Source of the DNA: Stappia sp.
Lineage (GTDB): Bacteria; Pseudomonadota; Alphaproteobacteria; Rhizobiales; Stappiaceae
Assembly: GCF_040110915.1 (NCBI RefSeq)
Contig: NZ_CP157793.1
Location: 1,686,939-1,750,938, forward strand
Reading direction: 5' to 3'
Length of the DNA stretch: 64,000 nucleotides
Position 1 is the stretch's first letter. Each line of letters starts with the position of its first letter. Both the position numbers and the translations under genes were made by a program. The notes beneath the pieces are model-generated. The model had not been told where the DNA came from. It searched no databases and worked only from the letters and a program-made list of their open reading frames with translations. Below, in pieces: positions 1 through 13,059 of the stretch.

Positions 1-203
1 CGGCAACCGCTTCGGCCACCAAGGGCGACCGGCTCCCGCGCGTGGTGCAGGTCGCCTGCGACGACACCACCCTCAGCGACAGCCTGCCCGGCTGCGCCGA
101 TCTGGCGCGCAGCGTAGCGCCCGCGGCCGTCCCGACCTTCGAAACGGTCGCCGTGACCCAGGGGCAAAGCACCATCTTGATCCGCCGGCCTGTCGCCGAG
201 TGA
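1..203 (+). CDS. C-terminal end of a small C-x11-C membrane-type protein (partial)
   Basis: The open frame enters from the left edge and stops at TGA 201-203, so only the last 66 residues are visible. They contain two cysteines separated by exactly 11 residues with Pro two residues before the second one (LPGC), then a FET motif and a hydrophobic ILIRRP tail. The complete small protein at 956-1312 has the same arrangement (SPDC, FET, ILERVP), so I read the two as paralogues. The function is unknown. A strong hairpin with a T-run follows 70 bases downstream. Confidence 0.6.
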   Translation, partial: ATASATKGDRLPRVVQVACDDTTLSDSLPGCADLARSVAPAAVPTFETVAVTQGQSTILIRRPVAE

Positions 204-273
204 TCCCGCACCCGCGTGACGGGTGCCCAGGTTTCCAGAGCGCTCCGAATGTCCTGACCTCGGGCCTCTCGAT

Positions 274-314
274 CGTGTGGCGGCGGGCTCCCCCGCCCCG
301 CCGCCACACGTTTT
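274..314 (+). terminator. Rho-independent terminator
   Basis: A perfect 12-bp stem (274-285 with 299-310, arm CGTGTGGCGGCG) encloses a 13-base loop and is followed by TTTT. It lies 71 bases after the stop of the partial gene at the left edge and is the natural end of that transcript. Confidence 0.75.
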
Positions 315-435
315 CGCACCCCGGCCGTCGCGCCGCTCCGCTTTGTCCCGCATGTCGCCCCGGCGCAGCGACGGCATCACGGGCGCCTGCCGCACGCCGC
401 GACCGCATCCTGCGTCAAACGGTTCCGCCCTCTCC

Positions 436-483
436 CTCCCGGATACTGGTCACCTCCCGGATACTGGTCACGGTGAGGTGACC
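436..483. repeat. 18-bp tandem direct repeat and overlapping inverted repeat upstream of a small membrane gene
   Basis: Two identical 18-bp units (436-453 and 454-471, CTCCCGGATACTGGTCAC) stand head to tail. An inverted repeat overlaps them: GGTCACCTC at 448-456 and GAGGTGACC at 475-483. A further GGTCAC occurs at 528-533, just before the gene at 551. The iterated GGTCAC sites look like a regulator-binding region, but no regulator is assigned. Confidence 0.55.
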
Positions 484-550
484 ACACTGTTCACCGCTTT
501 TATCGGGTGCACACCTTGCGTTTGCGCGGTCACGGGCCATATGTGACACC

Positions 551-880
551 ATGATGACGGTTTACGAAAAATATCAGACGTCGCTGCCGATCGCTCTCTG
601 GGTGTCCGGCATGCTGGCGCTCGCCGGGCTTCTGGCCCTTGGCGTCCCCTTCTACGGAAGTGCCGCAAACGCGCGCCACACGACGGTCGAGGTGTCTCCG
701 CCCGCGCCCGCCCAGACCTTTGCCGGTCCGGGCGGCGCCAGGTGCACCGGCGTGATCTTCCGGGAAGAGGATCCGGCCTGCTTCGGGTCCCGCGCGGTGC
801 CGCACCCGGAAACGCGCGCGCTGCCCCGGGTCGCCGCCCCGGCCGGCGACGAGACGGAGGGCAAAGCCGCCGGATCGTGA
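551..880 (+). CDS. small single-pass membrane protein with C-x11-C motif
   Basis: This 109-residue protein has one predicted membrane helix near the N-terminus (about residues 12-33, rich in Leu, Ala and Gly). A Pro/Ala-rich and probably periplasmic tail follows. It carries two cysteines 11 residues apart with Pro two residues before the second (DPAC). Both neighbours share that spacing. The start is uncertain: two adjacent ATGs and no clear Shine-Dalgarno. I do not recognise a named family and assign no function. Confidence 0.45.
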   Translation: MMTVYEKYQTSLPIALWVSGMLALAGLLALGVPFYGSAANARHTTVEVSPPAPAQTFAGPGGARCTGVIFREEDPACFGSRAVPHPETRALPRVAAPAGDETEGKAAGS

Positions 881-955
881 TGCCCGTCACGGTTTCCTTG
901 CTGCGGATCCGGCACGGTGGTGCCATCGAAGAACGCAAAGCAGGGAGTGACGGAC

Positions 956-1312
956 ATGACGTTCGAGAAGGAATTTGCCCATCGCCGCCAACCCGGGCTG
1001 GCCGCCCGCGAGACGATCTATGCCATCGTGGCCGCCGCCCTCGTCTTCGCCGCCATCCTGGCCATCGGCCAGACGATCCGCGTCGCGGCCGCCGACGGCA
1101 CGACACCGCCGGCAACCACCCAGAAGAGCGACCGCATGAGCTCCGCCCTGCCCGCCTCCTGCCAGGGCGAGACCTGGGGCAACTGGTCGCCGGACTGCGC
1201 CGCCGCGCTGAGCGGTCAGGACACGCTGCGTCAGGTCCGCTTCGAGACCTTCGAGACCCGCCCGGCCGCCGACAATGTGTCGATCCTGGAGCGCGTCCCG
1301 ACCCGCTCCTGA
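956..1312 (+). CDS. small single-pass membrane protein with C-x11-C motif
   Basis: The protein has 118 residues. A start at 956 is preferred over an upstream in-frame start because GGGAG sits at a normal distance before it. It has one membrane helix (about residues 18-42), then a short exported domain with CQGETW...SPDC, two cysteines 11 residues apart, followed by FETFE and an ILERVP tail. That order matches the partial protein at the left edge. Small Cys-pair membrane proteins of this look are common in Hyphomicrobiales and functionally uncharacterised. A hairpin terminator follows. Confidence 0.6.
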   Translation: MTFEKEFAHRRQPGLAARETIYAIVAAALVFAAILAIGQTIRVAAADGTTPPATTQKSDRMSSALPASCQGETWGNWSPDCAAALSGQDTLRQVRFETFETRPAADNVSILERVPTRS

Positions 1313-1356
1313 CCGGCGCTCCCCGTCCGGTGACGCGCCACCCGAATCGCACTGCA

Positions 1357-1391
1357 AAAGGCGACGCGCCGAGAGATCGGGCGTCGCCTTT
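1357..1391 (+). terminator. hairpin terminator after the small membrane gene
   Basis: An 11-bp stem (AAAGGCGACGC at 1357-1367, GCGTCGCCTTT at 1381-1391) lies 44 bases after the stop at 1312. The A/T-flanked arms allow it to act in both directions. Confidence 0.65.
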
Positions 1392-1437
1392 GCCGTTCCT
1401 GCCCCCGCCTTCGATCCCCTCCCTGCCGCCTGTCGCA

Positions 1438-1465
1438 AAAAAGGCGCCCCGAAAGGCGCCTTTTT
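1438..1465 (-). terminator. gyrA terminator
   Basis: The stem AAAAAGGCGCC (1438-1448) pairs with GGCGCCTTTTT (1455-1465) across a six-base loop. It lies 26 bases beyond the gyrA stop codon. The A-run on the plus strand gives a U-tract in the gyrA transcript, and the structure is symmetric enough to work both ways. Confidence 0.8.
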
Positions 1466-1490
1466 CCAGGTTCATGCCAATGCGTGCGGC

Positions 1491-4262
<2,772 letters not shown>

Positions 4263-4296
4263 GGGGGTGACTCACATCTGTTGAATGTCTTTGAAA

Positions 4297-4325
4297 CTTA
4301 TAGCCGATTCCGCCCTGTGCGACAA
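4297..4325 (-). promoter_or_regulatory. gyrA promoter
   Basis: On the minus strand TTGTCG (4320-4325) and TATAAG (4297-4302) are separated by exactly 17 bp. The -10 lies 34 bases before the gyrA start codon, giving a short leader. Confidence 0.6.
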
Positions 4326-4483
4326 ATCCGCGACACGTTTGAGCTCGCGGATTAGCCTTGCGTTTTCAAGACCTTGCAGGTGCCGGAAAGGAAATTGTGC
4401 AGAGCACTGCGCGCCCCTGCCCCCACAGGCGCCGTTTTGGCTGATATAAGGGTCGGAAAGCGACTCGCCCCAGGGACCAGCGG

Positions 4484-5119
4484 ATGCTCGCAGACTATCT
4501 CGTCAACGCCTTCGCGACGCTCTTCGTGACCATCGATCCGGTGGGGCTTGCGCCCATGTTTCTGGCGGTCACCTCGGGCGCCACGGCGGTCGCGCGCCGG
4601 CGTGTGGCGGTGCGCGCGATCCTGATCGGCGGCGCGATCCTGTTCCTGTTCCTGGTCGCGGGAAAGAACCTTCTGTCGGCGCTCGGCATCTCCGTTCCCG
4701 CCTTCCAGATCGCCGGCGGGCTGCTGCTGCTCATGATCGCCATCGAGATGGTGTTCGAGAAGCGCAACCGCCGGAAATCGGAATCGGCGGAAAAGGCGGC
4801 CTCGCATCAGGAGGATCCGAGCGACGTCGCCGTGTTCCCGCTCGCCATCCCGCTGATCGCCGGACCGGCCGCCATCAGCGCGGTGATCCTGCTCGCCTCG
4901 CAGGCCCCCGACACGCTGTCGCTGTTCGGGCTCGCGGCGGTGATCGCGCTGCTGGTGGCGCTGTGCTTCCTGTCCTTCCTGCTCGCGGACAAGATCGAAC
5001 GGCTGATGGGCGACACCGCCGCCATGGTGGTGACCCGCCTGCTCGGCGTTCTGCTCGCCGCGCTGTCCGTGCAATTCATCGCCGACGGCGTGCGCGCCTT
5101 CATCGCCGCGAACGCCTGA
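4484..5119 (+). CDS. MarC/UPF0056 family integral membrane protein
   Basis: The protein has 211 residues and about six predicted helices, the size and topology of the MarC (UPF0056) family. The N-terminal FVTIDPVGLAPMF and central IPLIAGPAAIS stretches are the two inverted-repeat signature segments of that family. A charged cytoplasmic loop (about residues 91-112) separates the two halves. MarC was once linked to multiple antibiotic resistance, but its substrate is unknown and I claim no transport function. A TATAAG-like -10 occurs at 4445-4450, with no convincing -35. The gene is divergent from gyrA and is followed by the oppositely oriented dsbB. Confidence 0.85.
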   Translation: MLADYLVNAFATLFVTIDPVGLAPMFLAVTSGATAVARRRVAVRAILIGGAILFLFLVAGKNLLSALGISVPAFQIAGGLLLLMIAIEMVFEKRNRRKSESAEKAASHQEDPSDVAVFPLAIPLIAGPAAISAVILLASQAPDTLSLFGLAAVIALLVALCFLSFLLADKIERLMGDTAAMVVTRLLGVLLAALSVQFIADGVRAFIAANA

Positions 5120-5151
5120 TCGGGCGCTCGCGGTCCGGTCATGCGGCTCCG

Positions 5152-5706
5152 TCACCGCAAGAGCCGATACTCCGTCGGATCGCCGGGACACACATCGAAG
5201 CCGCATTCCAGCAGCGTGCTGCCCGTGTTCAGGCCCGCGAGCACAACGATCAACGCCACCGCGACACCGCCGAGGACCGGCCGGCCCGCGCGTTCCTTGT
5301 CCTCGTCAGCCACCGGGGCGGGATCGCGCAGAAGCAGCATGACCGCGCACGCAAGAAGCGCCGCCACGAAGACGACGAAGGCCCAGGTGTAGAAATGCAG
5401 GCCGAGGAAGGGGCTTCCGTAGCCCGGATCTCCGGGGAGGATATGCAGCAGCACCTGGCGCCCCGCGAAGCCCGCCCCGAGCAGCGCGGCCAGGATCGTC
5501 ACCCCGTAGTGCGCCGCCTGCGGCCCGCGCATCACGGTCAGCACCGGACCGATGGCCAGCAGCAGGAAACCCGCCCGCTGCAGCAGGCAGAGCGGACAGG
5601 GAAGCTCGCCGAGCAGGATCTGATCGGCGAAGGCGACGATCAGGACGGCGGAAATCGCGAACAGCGCGAGGACATTGAGAAAGCGTTCGGTGCGATGGCT
5701 CAGCAT
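5152..5706 (-). CDS. dsbB: disulfide bond formation protein B
   Basis: A 184-residue inner-membrane oxidoreductase with four predicted helices. DsbB proteins reoxidise periplasmic DsbA and pass the electrons to quinone. The first redox pair is Cys37-Pro-Leu-Cys40 (CPLC) after helix 1, in the usual LPCPLCLLQR context. The second pair is close to the C-terminus (Cys168 and Cys173, CGFDVC). The start at 5706 is chosen over upstream in-frame codons because AAGGGGGA lies six bases before it. The small DUF5993 gene ends 13 bases upstream on the same strand, so the two probably form one operon. Confidence 0.88.
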   Translation of the reverse strand: MLSHRTERFLNVLALFAISAVLIVAFADQILLGELPCPLCLLQRAGFLLLAIGPVLTVMRGPQAAHYGVTILAALLGAGFAGRQVLLHILPGDPGYGSPFLGLHFYTWAFVVFVAALLACAVMLLLRDPAPVADEDKERAGRPVLGGVAVALIVVLAGLNTGSTLLECGFDVCPGDPTEYRLLR

Positions 5707-5719
5707 GTCGGATCCCCCT

Positions 5720-5878
5720 TCAGAAGGACAACGGCAGGGAATCGGACGCGTGATAGGCATAGACGCCAAGCGCCAGGATCATCGCCGCGCCCGTCAGGCC
5801 GGTGGCAAGCCTCGGGGAGCCGATCGCGGCGCCGACGAGGGCCGCCGTGATGGTCGCGAACAACAGGGTCAGGAACAC
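5720..5878 (-). CDS. DUF5993 family small membrane protein
   Basis: A 52-residue protein with two short hydrophobic segments and a C-terminal HASDSLPLSF tail, close to the HHATDPLNLSF-type ending I know from DUF5993 proteins, which are typically encoded next to dsbB. I place the start at a GTG (5878) because GGAGG lies nine bases before it. An in-frame upstream ATG would add an Arg-rich, unconserved extension. It ends 13 bases before dsbB. A helper role for DsbB is suggested by this pairing but is not shown. Confidence 0.7.
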   Translation of the reverse strand: MFLTLLFATITAALVGAAIGSPRLATGLTGAAMILALGVYAYHASDSLPLSF

Positions 5879-6220
5879 GTCTTTGCACCTCCGCAGGGCG
5901 TTGAAGATCCGGGCCGGACGATACGGGGCGCCCCGTCGCGAGTGGGTCACGAGAGCGCCTCGACCGATTGGGGTCGTCCTCGCACCTTTGCGTCACCTTG
6001 GCGTTAATGGCGGATATCCCTCCCCGCGGACCCGTGCCCGCAGGACCCGTCACACGGAAACCGCGCCGCCCGCCCCTTGACGAACGCGCGCCGAGTCGCG
6101 TCCCTGTCTTGTGGCCATGGCATGGACTGTGCGCAGATGCCGGCCGAAAGATACTCCCGACGGACACATGTGACGTCGCCCGGCTCGGGCCCTCATGCAA
6201 GACACCGAAAAGGACCGCCC
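5879..6220. other. intergenic region between divergent DUF5993-dsbB and CDF genes
   Basis: About 340 bases between divergent genes. Apart from the Shine-Dalgarno sequences of the two flanking genes I see no clear promoter hexamers, repeats or small genes. Confidence 0.4.
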
Positions 6221-7177
6221 ATGGCTGCCGGCTCGAAAAAGGTCATCTACGCCGCGCTGATCGGCAACGGACTGATCGCCATCACCAAGTTCTTCGCCGC
6301 CGCCTACACCGGCTCGTCGGCCATGCTGTCGGAGGGCATTCACTCGCTGGTCGACACGGGCAACCAGGGGCTCTTGCTATACGGCTTGAAGAAAGCCAAG
6401 CAACCGGCTGACGAAAAACACCCTTTCGGGTATGGCGTCGAGCTGTATTTCTGGGCGTTCGTGGTCGCGATCCTGATCTTCGCCGTCGGCGCGGGCATCT
6501 CGATCTACGAAGGCATCCAGAAGATCATCGACCCGCATCCGATCACCTCGCCGATCGTGGCCTATGTGGTTCTGGGGCTTGCGATCGTGTTCGAGGCCGG
6601 TGCCTGGTGGGTCGCCTACAAGGAATTCAACAAGGTGCGCGGCAAGCGCAGCATCCTCAAGGCGGTGCGCGACAGCAAGGACCCGGCGGTCTTCACCGTG
6701 CTGTTCGAGGACACCGCCGCCATGCTCGGCCTGATCGTGGCGCTCGTCGGCCTTCTCGCCGTCCAGATCCTCGGCCTGCCCTGGCTCGACGGCGCGGCCT
6801 CGGTGACGATCGGGTTGATCCTCGCGGCGACGGCCGCCTTCCTCGCCTATGAGACAAAGGGGCTTCTGGTCGGAGAATCGGCGGCGCCGGAGGTCGTGGA
6901 CACGATCCGCAACCTCGTCGAGGCGACGCCCACGGTCAGCCGCATGAACGAGATCCGCACCCTGCACCGTGGGCCGCAGGATGTGTTGCTGGCCCTGTCC
7001 GTCGATTTCGAGGACCGCCTCACGGCCGGCGCCGTGGAGGAAGCGATCTATGCGCTGGAAGTGGCGATCAAGCGCCAGTTCCCCATCGTCCGGCGTGTCT
7101 TCATCGAGGTGCAGGCCACGCGTCATCACCGGGAAATGCTGGCGGCCGAGCGCGCCGCGCTCGATCCCGACGCCTGA
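6221..7177 (+). CDS. cation diffusion facilitator family transporter (SLC30A9-like)
   Basis: The protein has 318 residues. The start at 6221 follows an AAAAGGAC Shine-Dalgarno. Six predicted helices cover about residues 10-225, with a cytoplasmic C-terminal domain afterwards. Helix 2 has a His41-x3-Asp45 pair (GIHSLVDTGNQ), as expected for a CDF metal site. Helix 5 reads LFEDTAAMLG and lacks the His-x3-Asp pair of classical zinc exporters such as YiiP. Together these features resemble the SLC30A9-like branch. CDF proteins usually export Zn, Fe, Co or Mn in exchange for protons, but the altered helix 5 makes the substrate uncertain. The gene stands alone. Confidence 0.82.
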   Translation: MAAGSKKVIYAALIGNGLIAITKFFAAAYTGSSAMLSEGIHSLVDTGNQGLLLYGLKKAKQPADEKHPFGYGVELYFWAFVVAILIFAVGAGISIYEGIQKIIDPHPITSPIVAYVVLGLAIVFEAGAWWVAYKEFNKVRGKRSILKAVRDSKDPAVFTVLFEDTAAMLGLIVALVGLLAVQILGLPWLDGAASVTIGLILAATAAFLAYETKGLLVGESAAPEVVDTIRNLVEATPTVSRMNEIRTLHRGPQDVLLALSVDFEDRLTAGAVEEAIYALEVAIKRQFPIVRRVFIEVQATRHHREMLAAERAALDPDA

Positions 7178-7227
7178 GCGGCGCGCCCCATGAGACGCGC
7201 GGGGCGGGCGCGGCCCGGATCGCCGCG

Positions 7228-7626
7228 TCACCCGCCGAACAGAACGCCGTGCATGATGCGCCCCGGCATCAGCGTGAAGCCGCCCGCGATGAGCAGGGCG
7301 CCGACGACGAAGGCGATCATGGCGTTGCGGTGCGTCCGCACCCGGCCGCGCCGGGCGGCCAGCAACGCAAGCGGCAGCATCGCGACCACCCAGACCGACA
7401 GCAGATGGATCGGGCTCCAGGGGCCGACGACGCGGATCGTGTGGATCCAGAAGGACGAGAGCGCGACGACCAGCATCGCCAGCGCCCAGAGGTAACCGCT
7501 CGTGCGATGCACAGCCGTGCCCTTGCCCGCCAGAAGCTGAACCGGTGTCAGGACAACCGCCAGCAGCGCCGCCGCCGTATGGATCTGGATCGCCGGACCG
7601 GCGGCGAGCAGCGGTTCCAGCGTCAT
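7228..7626 (-). CDS. DUF2306 family membrane protein
   Basis: A 132-residue protein with four predicted transmembrane helices. It includes the HRTSGYLWALAM and GPWSPIHLLS segments typical of DUF2306 proteins, whose function is unknown. Its start codon overlaps the stop of the upstream glycosylase gene by four bases (ATGA), so the two are translationally coupled. Confidence 0.75.
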   Translation of the reverse strand: MTLEPLLAAGPAIQIHTAAALLAVVLTPVQLLAGKGTAVHRTSGYLWALAMLVVALSSFWIHTIRVVGPWSPIHLLSVWVVAMLPLALLAARRGRVRTHRNAMIAFVVGALLIAGGFTLMPGRIMHGVLFGG

Positions 7627-8177
7627 CCGGCTCTCCCCGCAAGCTCCGCCAGCTCATGCCAGGGCACCGGCGTCCAGACCCCGCGCGCCGCGCCGGAGGG
7701 CGACGGCAGAACGAAAAGAATTGTCTCGCCGATGCGTTCCGCCTGCAGACCATAATCGATCCGCCCGGTGGGCCGCCGGAGATACAGACCTGCGGCCCGC
7801 TTGCTGGTGAAGGCCAGAAACCGGGGGGCGACGGCGGAAATCCGGTCGCGCAAGCCCTCCGCGTCGACATGGGAGCGATCCAGCACCGCGTCGCTGCCGA
7901 CATGCGCCTTGGCGATGTCGGTGAGCCCGAGCCCGTGGCGGAGAATGGCGCGATAGTCCGACGGCGCGATCCGATGCGGGGTCAGCCCGGTCTCGGCGAG
8001 CATGGGCCAGAAGCGGTTGCCGGGCCCGGCGTAATAGGCGCGCACCCTGGCCGACTTCGTCCCCGCCCCGGTGCCGCAGAACACGACGCGAAGACCCGGC
8101 GCCAAAACGTCGGGAAGGACGTCGGGAAGGACGTCGGGAAGAATATGGGACCCTGTCACCGCCTTCGCGTCAGCCAC
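7623..8177 (-). CDS. mug: mismatch-specific (Mug/TDG-type) DNA glycosylase
   Basis: A 184-residue member of the uracil-DNA glycosylase superfamily that resembles Mug, which removes uracil or thymine opposite guanine. The first active-site motif is GTGAGTKSA, where E. coli Mug has GINPG. It is followed by the diagnostic GPGNRFWPML stretch. The second motif near residue 155 is LPSPSGAAR in place of NPSGLS. The start is a GTG at 8177 with GGAGG four bases upstream. The N-terminus holds three LPDV repeats encoded by a 12-bp tandem repeat and is unlikely to be part of the fold. It overlaps the downstream DUF2306 gene. Confidence 0.8.
   Translation of the reverse strand: MADAKAVTGSHILPDVLPDVLPDVLAPGLRVVFCGTGAGTKSARVRAYYAGPGNRFWPMLAETGLTPHRIAPSDYRAILRHGLGLTDIAKAHVGSDAVLDRSHVDAEGLRDRISAVAPRFLAFTSKRAAGLYLRRPTGRIDYGLQAERIGETILFVLPSPSGAARGVWTPVPWHELAELAGRAG
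8107..8142. repeat. 12-bp tandem repeat inside the mug-like gene
   Basis: Three head-to-tail copies of ACGTCGGGAAGG (8107-8118, 8119-8130, 8131-8142, the last with one change) encode LPDV three times near the N-terminus. Being in frame, copy-number change would alter protein length without a frameshift. Confidence 0.8.
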
Positions 8178-8308
8178 ATCGCCTCCGCCTGCTTCATGGC
8201 CGCGAGCGTTTCATCGCCCGGTCACGCCGCGCGGACGGACAGCCCGCGCGGCCTCATTCAAGGCACAGCGCAAACAAGACGAGGCGCGAACGTCGGCGAG
8301 CCCGGACT

Positions 8309-8893
8309 TCAGAACGGGATCTCGTCGTCCATGTCGCCGCCGCCGCCGAAGCCGCCCTTCTGGCCGCCCCCCTGACCGCCGCCCTGACCGCCGCCCTGGC
8401 CACCACCCTGGCCGCCGCCATAGCCGCCCTGGTCGTAGCCGCCCTGATCGTAACCGCCAGGCCCCTGGTCGATGTAGCCGCCGCCCGAGCGGCCCTGACC
8501 GCCGCCGAAGCCGCCGCCACCGCCTTGGCCGCCACCCTCGCCGCGTCCGTCCAGCATGGTCAGCGAGGAGTTGAACCCCTGCAGCACGACCTCGGTCGAA
8601 TAGCGATCCTGACCCGACTGGTCCTGCCACTTGCGGGTCTGCAACTGGCCCTCGACATAGATCTTGGAGCCCTTGCGCAGATAGTTCTCCGCGACCTTGG
8701 CCAGACCCTCGTTGAAGATCACGACCCGATGCCACTCCGTGCGCTCACGCCGCTCGCCGGTGTTGCGGTCCCGCCAGTTCTCGGACGTCGCGACGCGCAG
8801 GTTCACCACCGGCCGCCCGTCCTGCATGCGGCGGACTTCCGGATCGGCGCCCAGATTGCCGACCAGGATCACCTTGTTGACGCTTCCCGACAT
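8309..8893 (-). CDS. ssb: single-stranded DNA-binding protein
   Basis: A 194-residue SSB. The OB fold covers about residues 1-112 ([45 protein letters not shown]). A long Gly/Gln/Tyr-rich linker (about residues 118-184) contains GYDQGG and GGGQ repeats. The conserved acidic tip DMDDEIPF recruits repair and replication proteins. It is longer than E. coli SSB because of the linker. The gene diverges from uvrA across an intergenic region with two LexA boxes, so SOS induction is likely. Confidence 0.97.
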   Translation of the reverse strand: MSGSVNKVILVGNLGADPEVRRMQDGRPVVNLRVATSENWRDRNTGERRERTEWHRVVIFNEGLAKVAENYLRKGSKIYVEGQLQTRKWQDQSGQDRYSTEVVLQGFNSSLTMLDGRGEGGGQGGGGGFGGGQGRSGGGYIDQGPGGYDQGGYDQGGYGGGQGGGQGGGQGGGQGGGQKGGFGGGGDMDDEIPF

Positions 8894-9234
8894 GCTTGTC
8901 TCCTCGTTCGTTGATCCCCCGGGGCCCCGTCGCCATGCCGCAGTCCCGTGCCCCGGTCCCGAGCCCCGGTCTCATGCCGTGGCCCCGTGCCGCGGCCGGG
9001 GTCGACGGACCCGCGCGCTGGCTGCATCGAGGCCGGGGGTGATGGCCGAAACCCCGGCGAGGATTTCAGCGTTGTATCTCGTTGTCGGCATTGCCCGCGT
9101 CCCGATGCCGGATCGCAGACCGTGGGGCACATGCCGGACACTCCGCGCACCTTAGGCCCTCCAGAGGCCCGCCGCGCGGGGGATGCATGCGAAACCGGCG
9201 CTTTTCCACAATCGCCCACCGCACGAGTCAGGAT

Positions 9235-9249
9235 GTTCCTTATTCGTTC
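9235..9249 (+). promoter_or_regulatory. LexA (SOS) box 1 between ssb and uvrA
   Basis: GTTC-CTTATTC-GTTC matches exactly the alphaproteobacterial LexA operator GTTC-N7-GTTC. It lies 342 bases from the ssb start codon and 352 bases from the uvrA start codon. Confidence 0.75.
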
Positions 9250-9362
9250 CATACTCCGCCGGGCAAGACAAGCGGAAATCCGCCGCCGCGCCGCCCTGCG
9301 CGGCCCGCGCAGGTCGGCGCTGTCCGTGCGCACGCGCGACTGGCGCTTGCCGAACCGCGAAT

Positions 9363-9377
9363 GTTCTGCTTACGTTC
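9363..9377 (+). promoter_or_regulatory. LexA (SOS) box 2 between ssb and uvrA
   Basis: GTTC-TGCTTAC-GTTC is a second exact GTTC-N7-GTTC match in the same orientation, 113 bases further towards uvrA. The rest of the 700-base region (8894-9600) holds low-complexity CCCCGG-type sequence near ssb and no supported gene. Confidence 0.78.
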
Positions 9378-9600
9378 ATGAGATCGGACTCAGGCGCGGC
9401 TACGTACACGCTGGTATCGGCCCGGGCACGGCGCCCCTCCTCGCCGACCGGCGCCACGGCGCCAATCGACGCCACGGGCCGCATGTCGTAGAAGGGCCCG
9501 CACACCGCCCCGTCCTGCACGTTCACTCGCACCGCATCTGCGGGCAGTCACACTGCCCTTCTGCCACCTCTTTCTGGCACCTTTATTCAGGGACCGCCCC

Positions 9601-12567
<2,967 letters not shown>

Positions 12568-12640
12568 ATCCGACGCCGGGTCGGCGCACCGAAACCGGCC
12601 TGGCCTCCAGTCCCAGCTTCCCCCTTCCCCCGATATCCCG

Positions 12641-12680
12641 GCGTGGACGCGGGTGCGGCCCTTGCGCGCCGCGTCCACGC
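12641..12680. repeat. 12-bp inverted repeat downstream of uvrA
   Basis: Perfect arms GCGTGGACGCGG (12641-12652) and CCGCGTCCACGC (12669-12680) enclose a 16-base loop. It lies 74 bases after the uvrA stop. There is no T-run, so it may be a Rho-assisted end or a protein-binding site. I see no gene in the remaining 12568-12897 interval. Confidence 0.5.
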
Positions 12681-12897
12681 GCGGGTCATGCGGCAGCGCA
12701 ACACGCCCTGCGGCTGCATCGCCCGTGAAACACACCCAAACCCTTGATGAGCCGCTTTTATTGCATTGCACAATCCGCACGCCAGCCATGCGCAGAATGC
12801 ACTTTTTCTCATGGCCTGAAAAATCTATCTACCGGTCATCGAATTGACGCGGCGTTGACCACCCCGGACGACACCGCAGCGGACCCTCGAGGGCATC

Positions 12898-13047
12898 ATG
12901 TTTGACACGCTTGCTCGCAAGTATCGCTCCTGGCGGACCTACCAGACGACGGTTTCGGAACTGTCGCGTCTGTCCTCCCGCGAGCTCGACGATCTCGGCA
13001 TCTCGCGCGGCGACATCTCTTTCGTCGCCCGTCGCGCAAGCCGATAA
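12898..13047 (+). CDS. DUF1127 micro-protein, copy 1
   Basis: A 49-residue, Arg-rich protein beginning MFDTLARKYRSW. It has the DUF1127 core LSRLSSRELDDLGISRGDI and ends RRASR. DUF1127 proteins are small, basic and often stress-induced in Alphaproteobacteria. The Rhodobacter homologue CcaF1 (RSP_6037) is described as RNA-binding and is co-transcribed with CcsR small RNAs. Here the stop codon lies only 12 bases before three CCTCCTCCC hairpins, the same organisation. Its paralogue at 13395 has the same length and a similar sequence. Confidence 0.9.
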   Translation: MFDTLARKYRSWRTYQTTVSELSRLSSRELDDLGISRGDISFVARRASR

Positions 13048-13059
13048 CCAACCACGATC

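Noticed and set aside
8226..8252. GC-rich hairpin downstream of ssb as a terminator
   Set aside because: The 9-bp stem is good, but no U-tract follows in the ssb direction.
12730..12897. RpoH-type stress promoter before DUF1127 copy 1
   Set aside because: CTTGAT and CTATCT elements are present but cannot be paired at an acceptable spacing, so I do not call a promoter.
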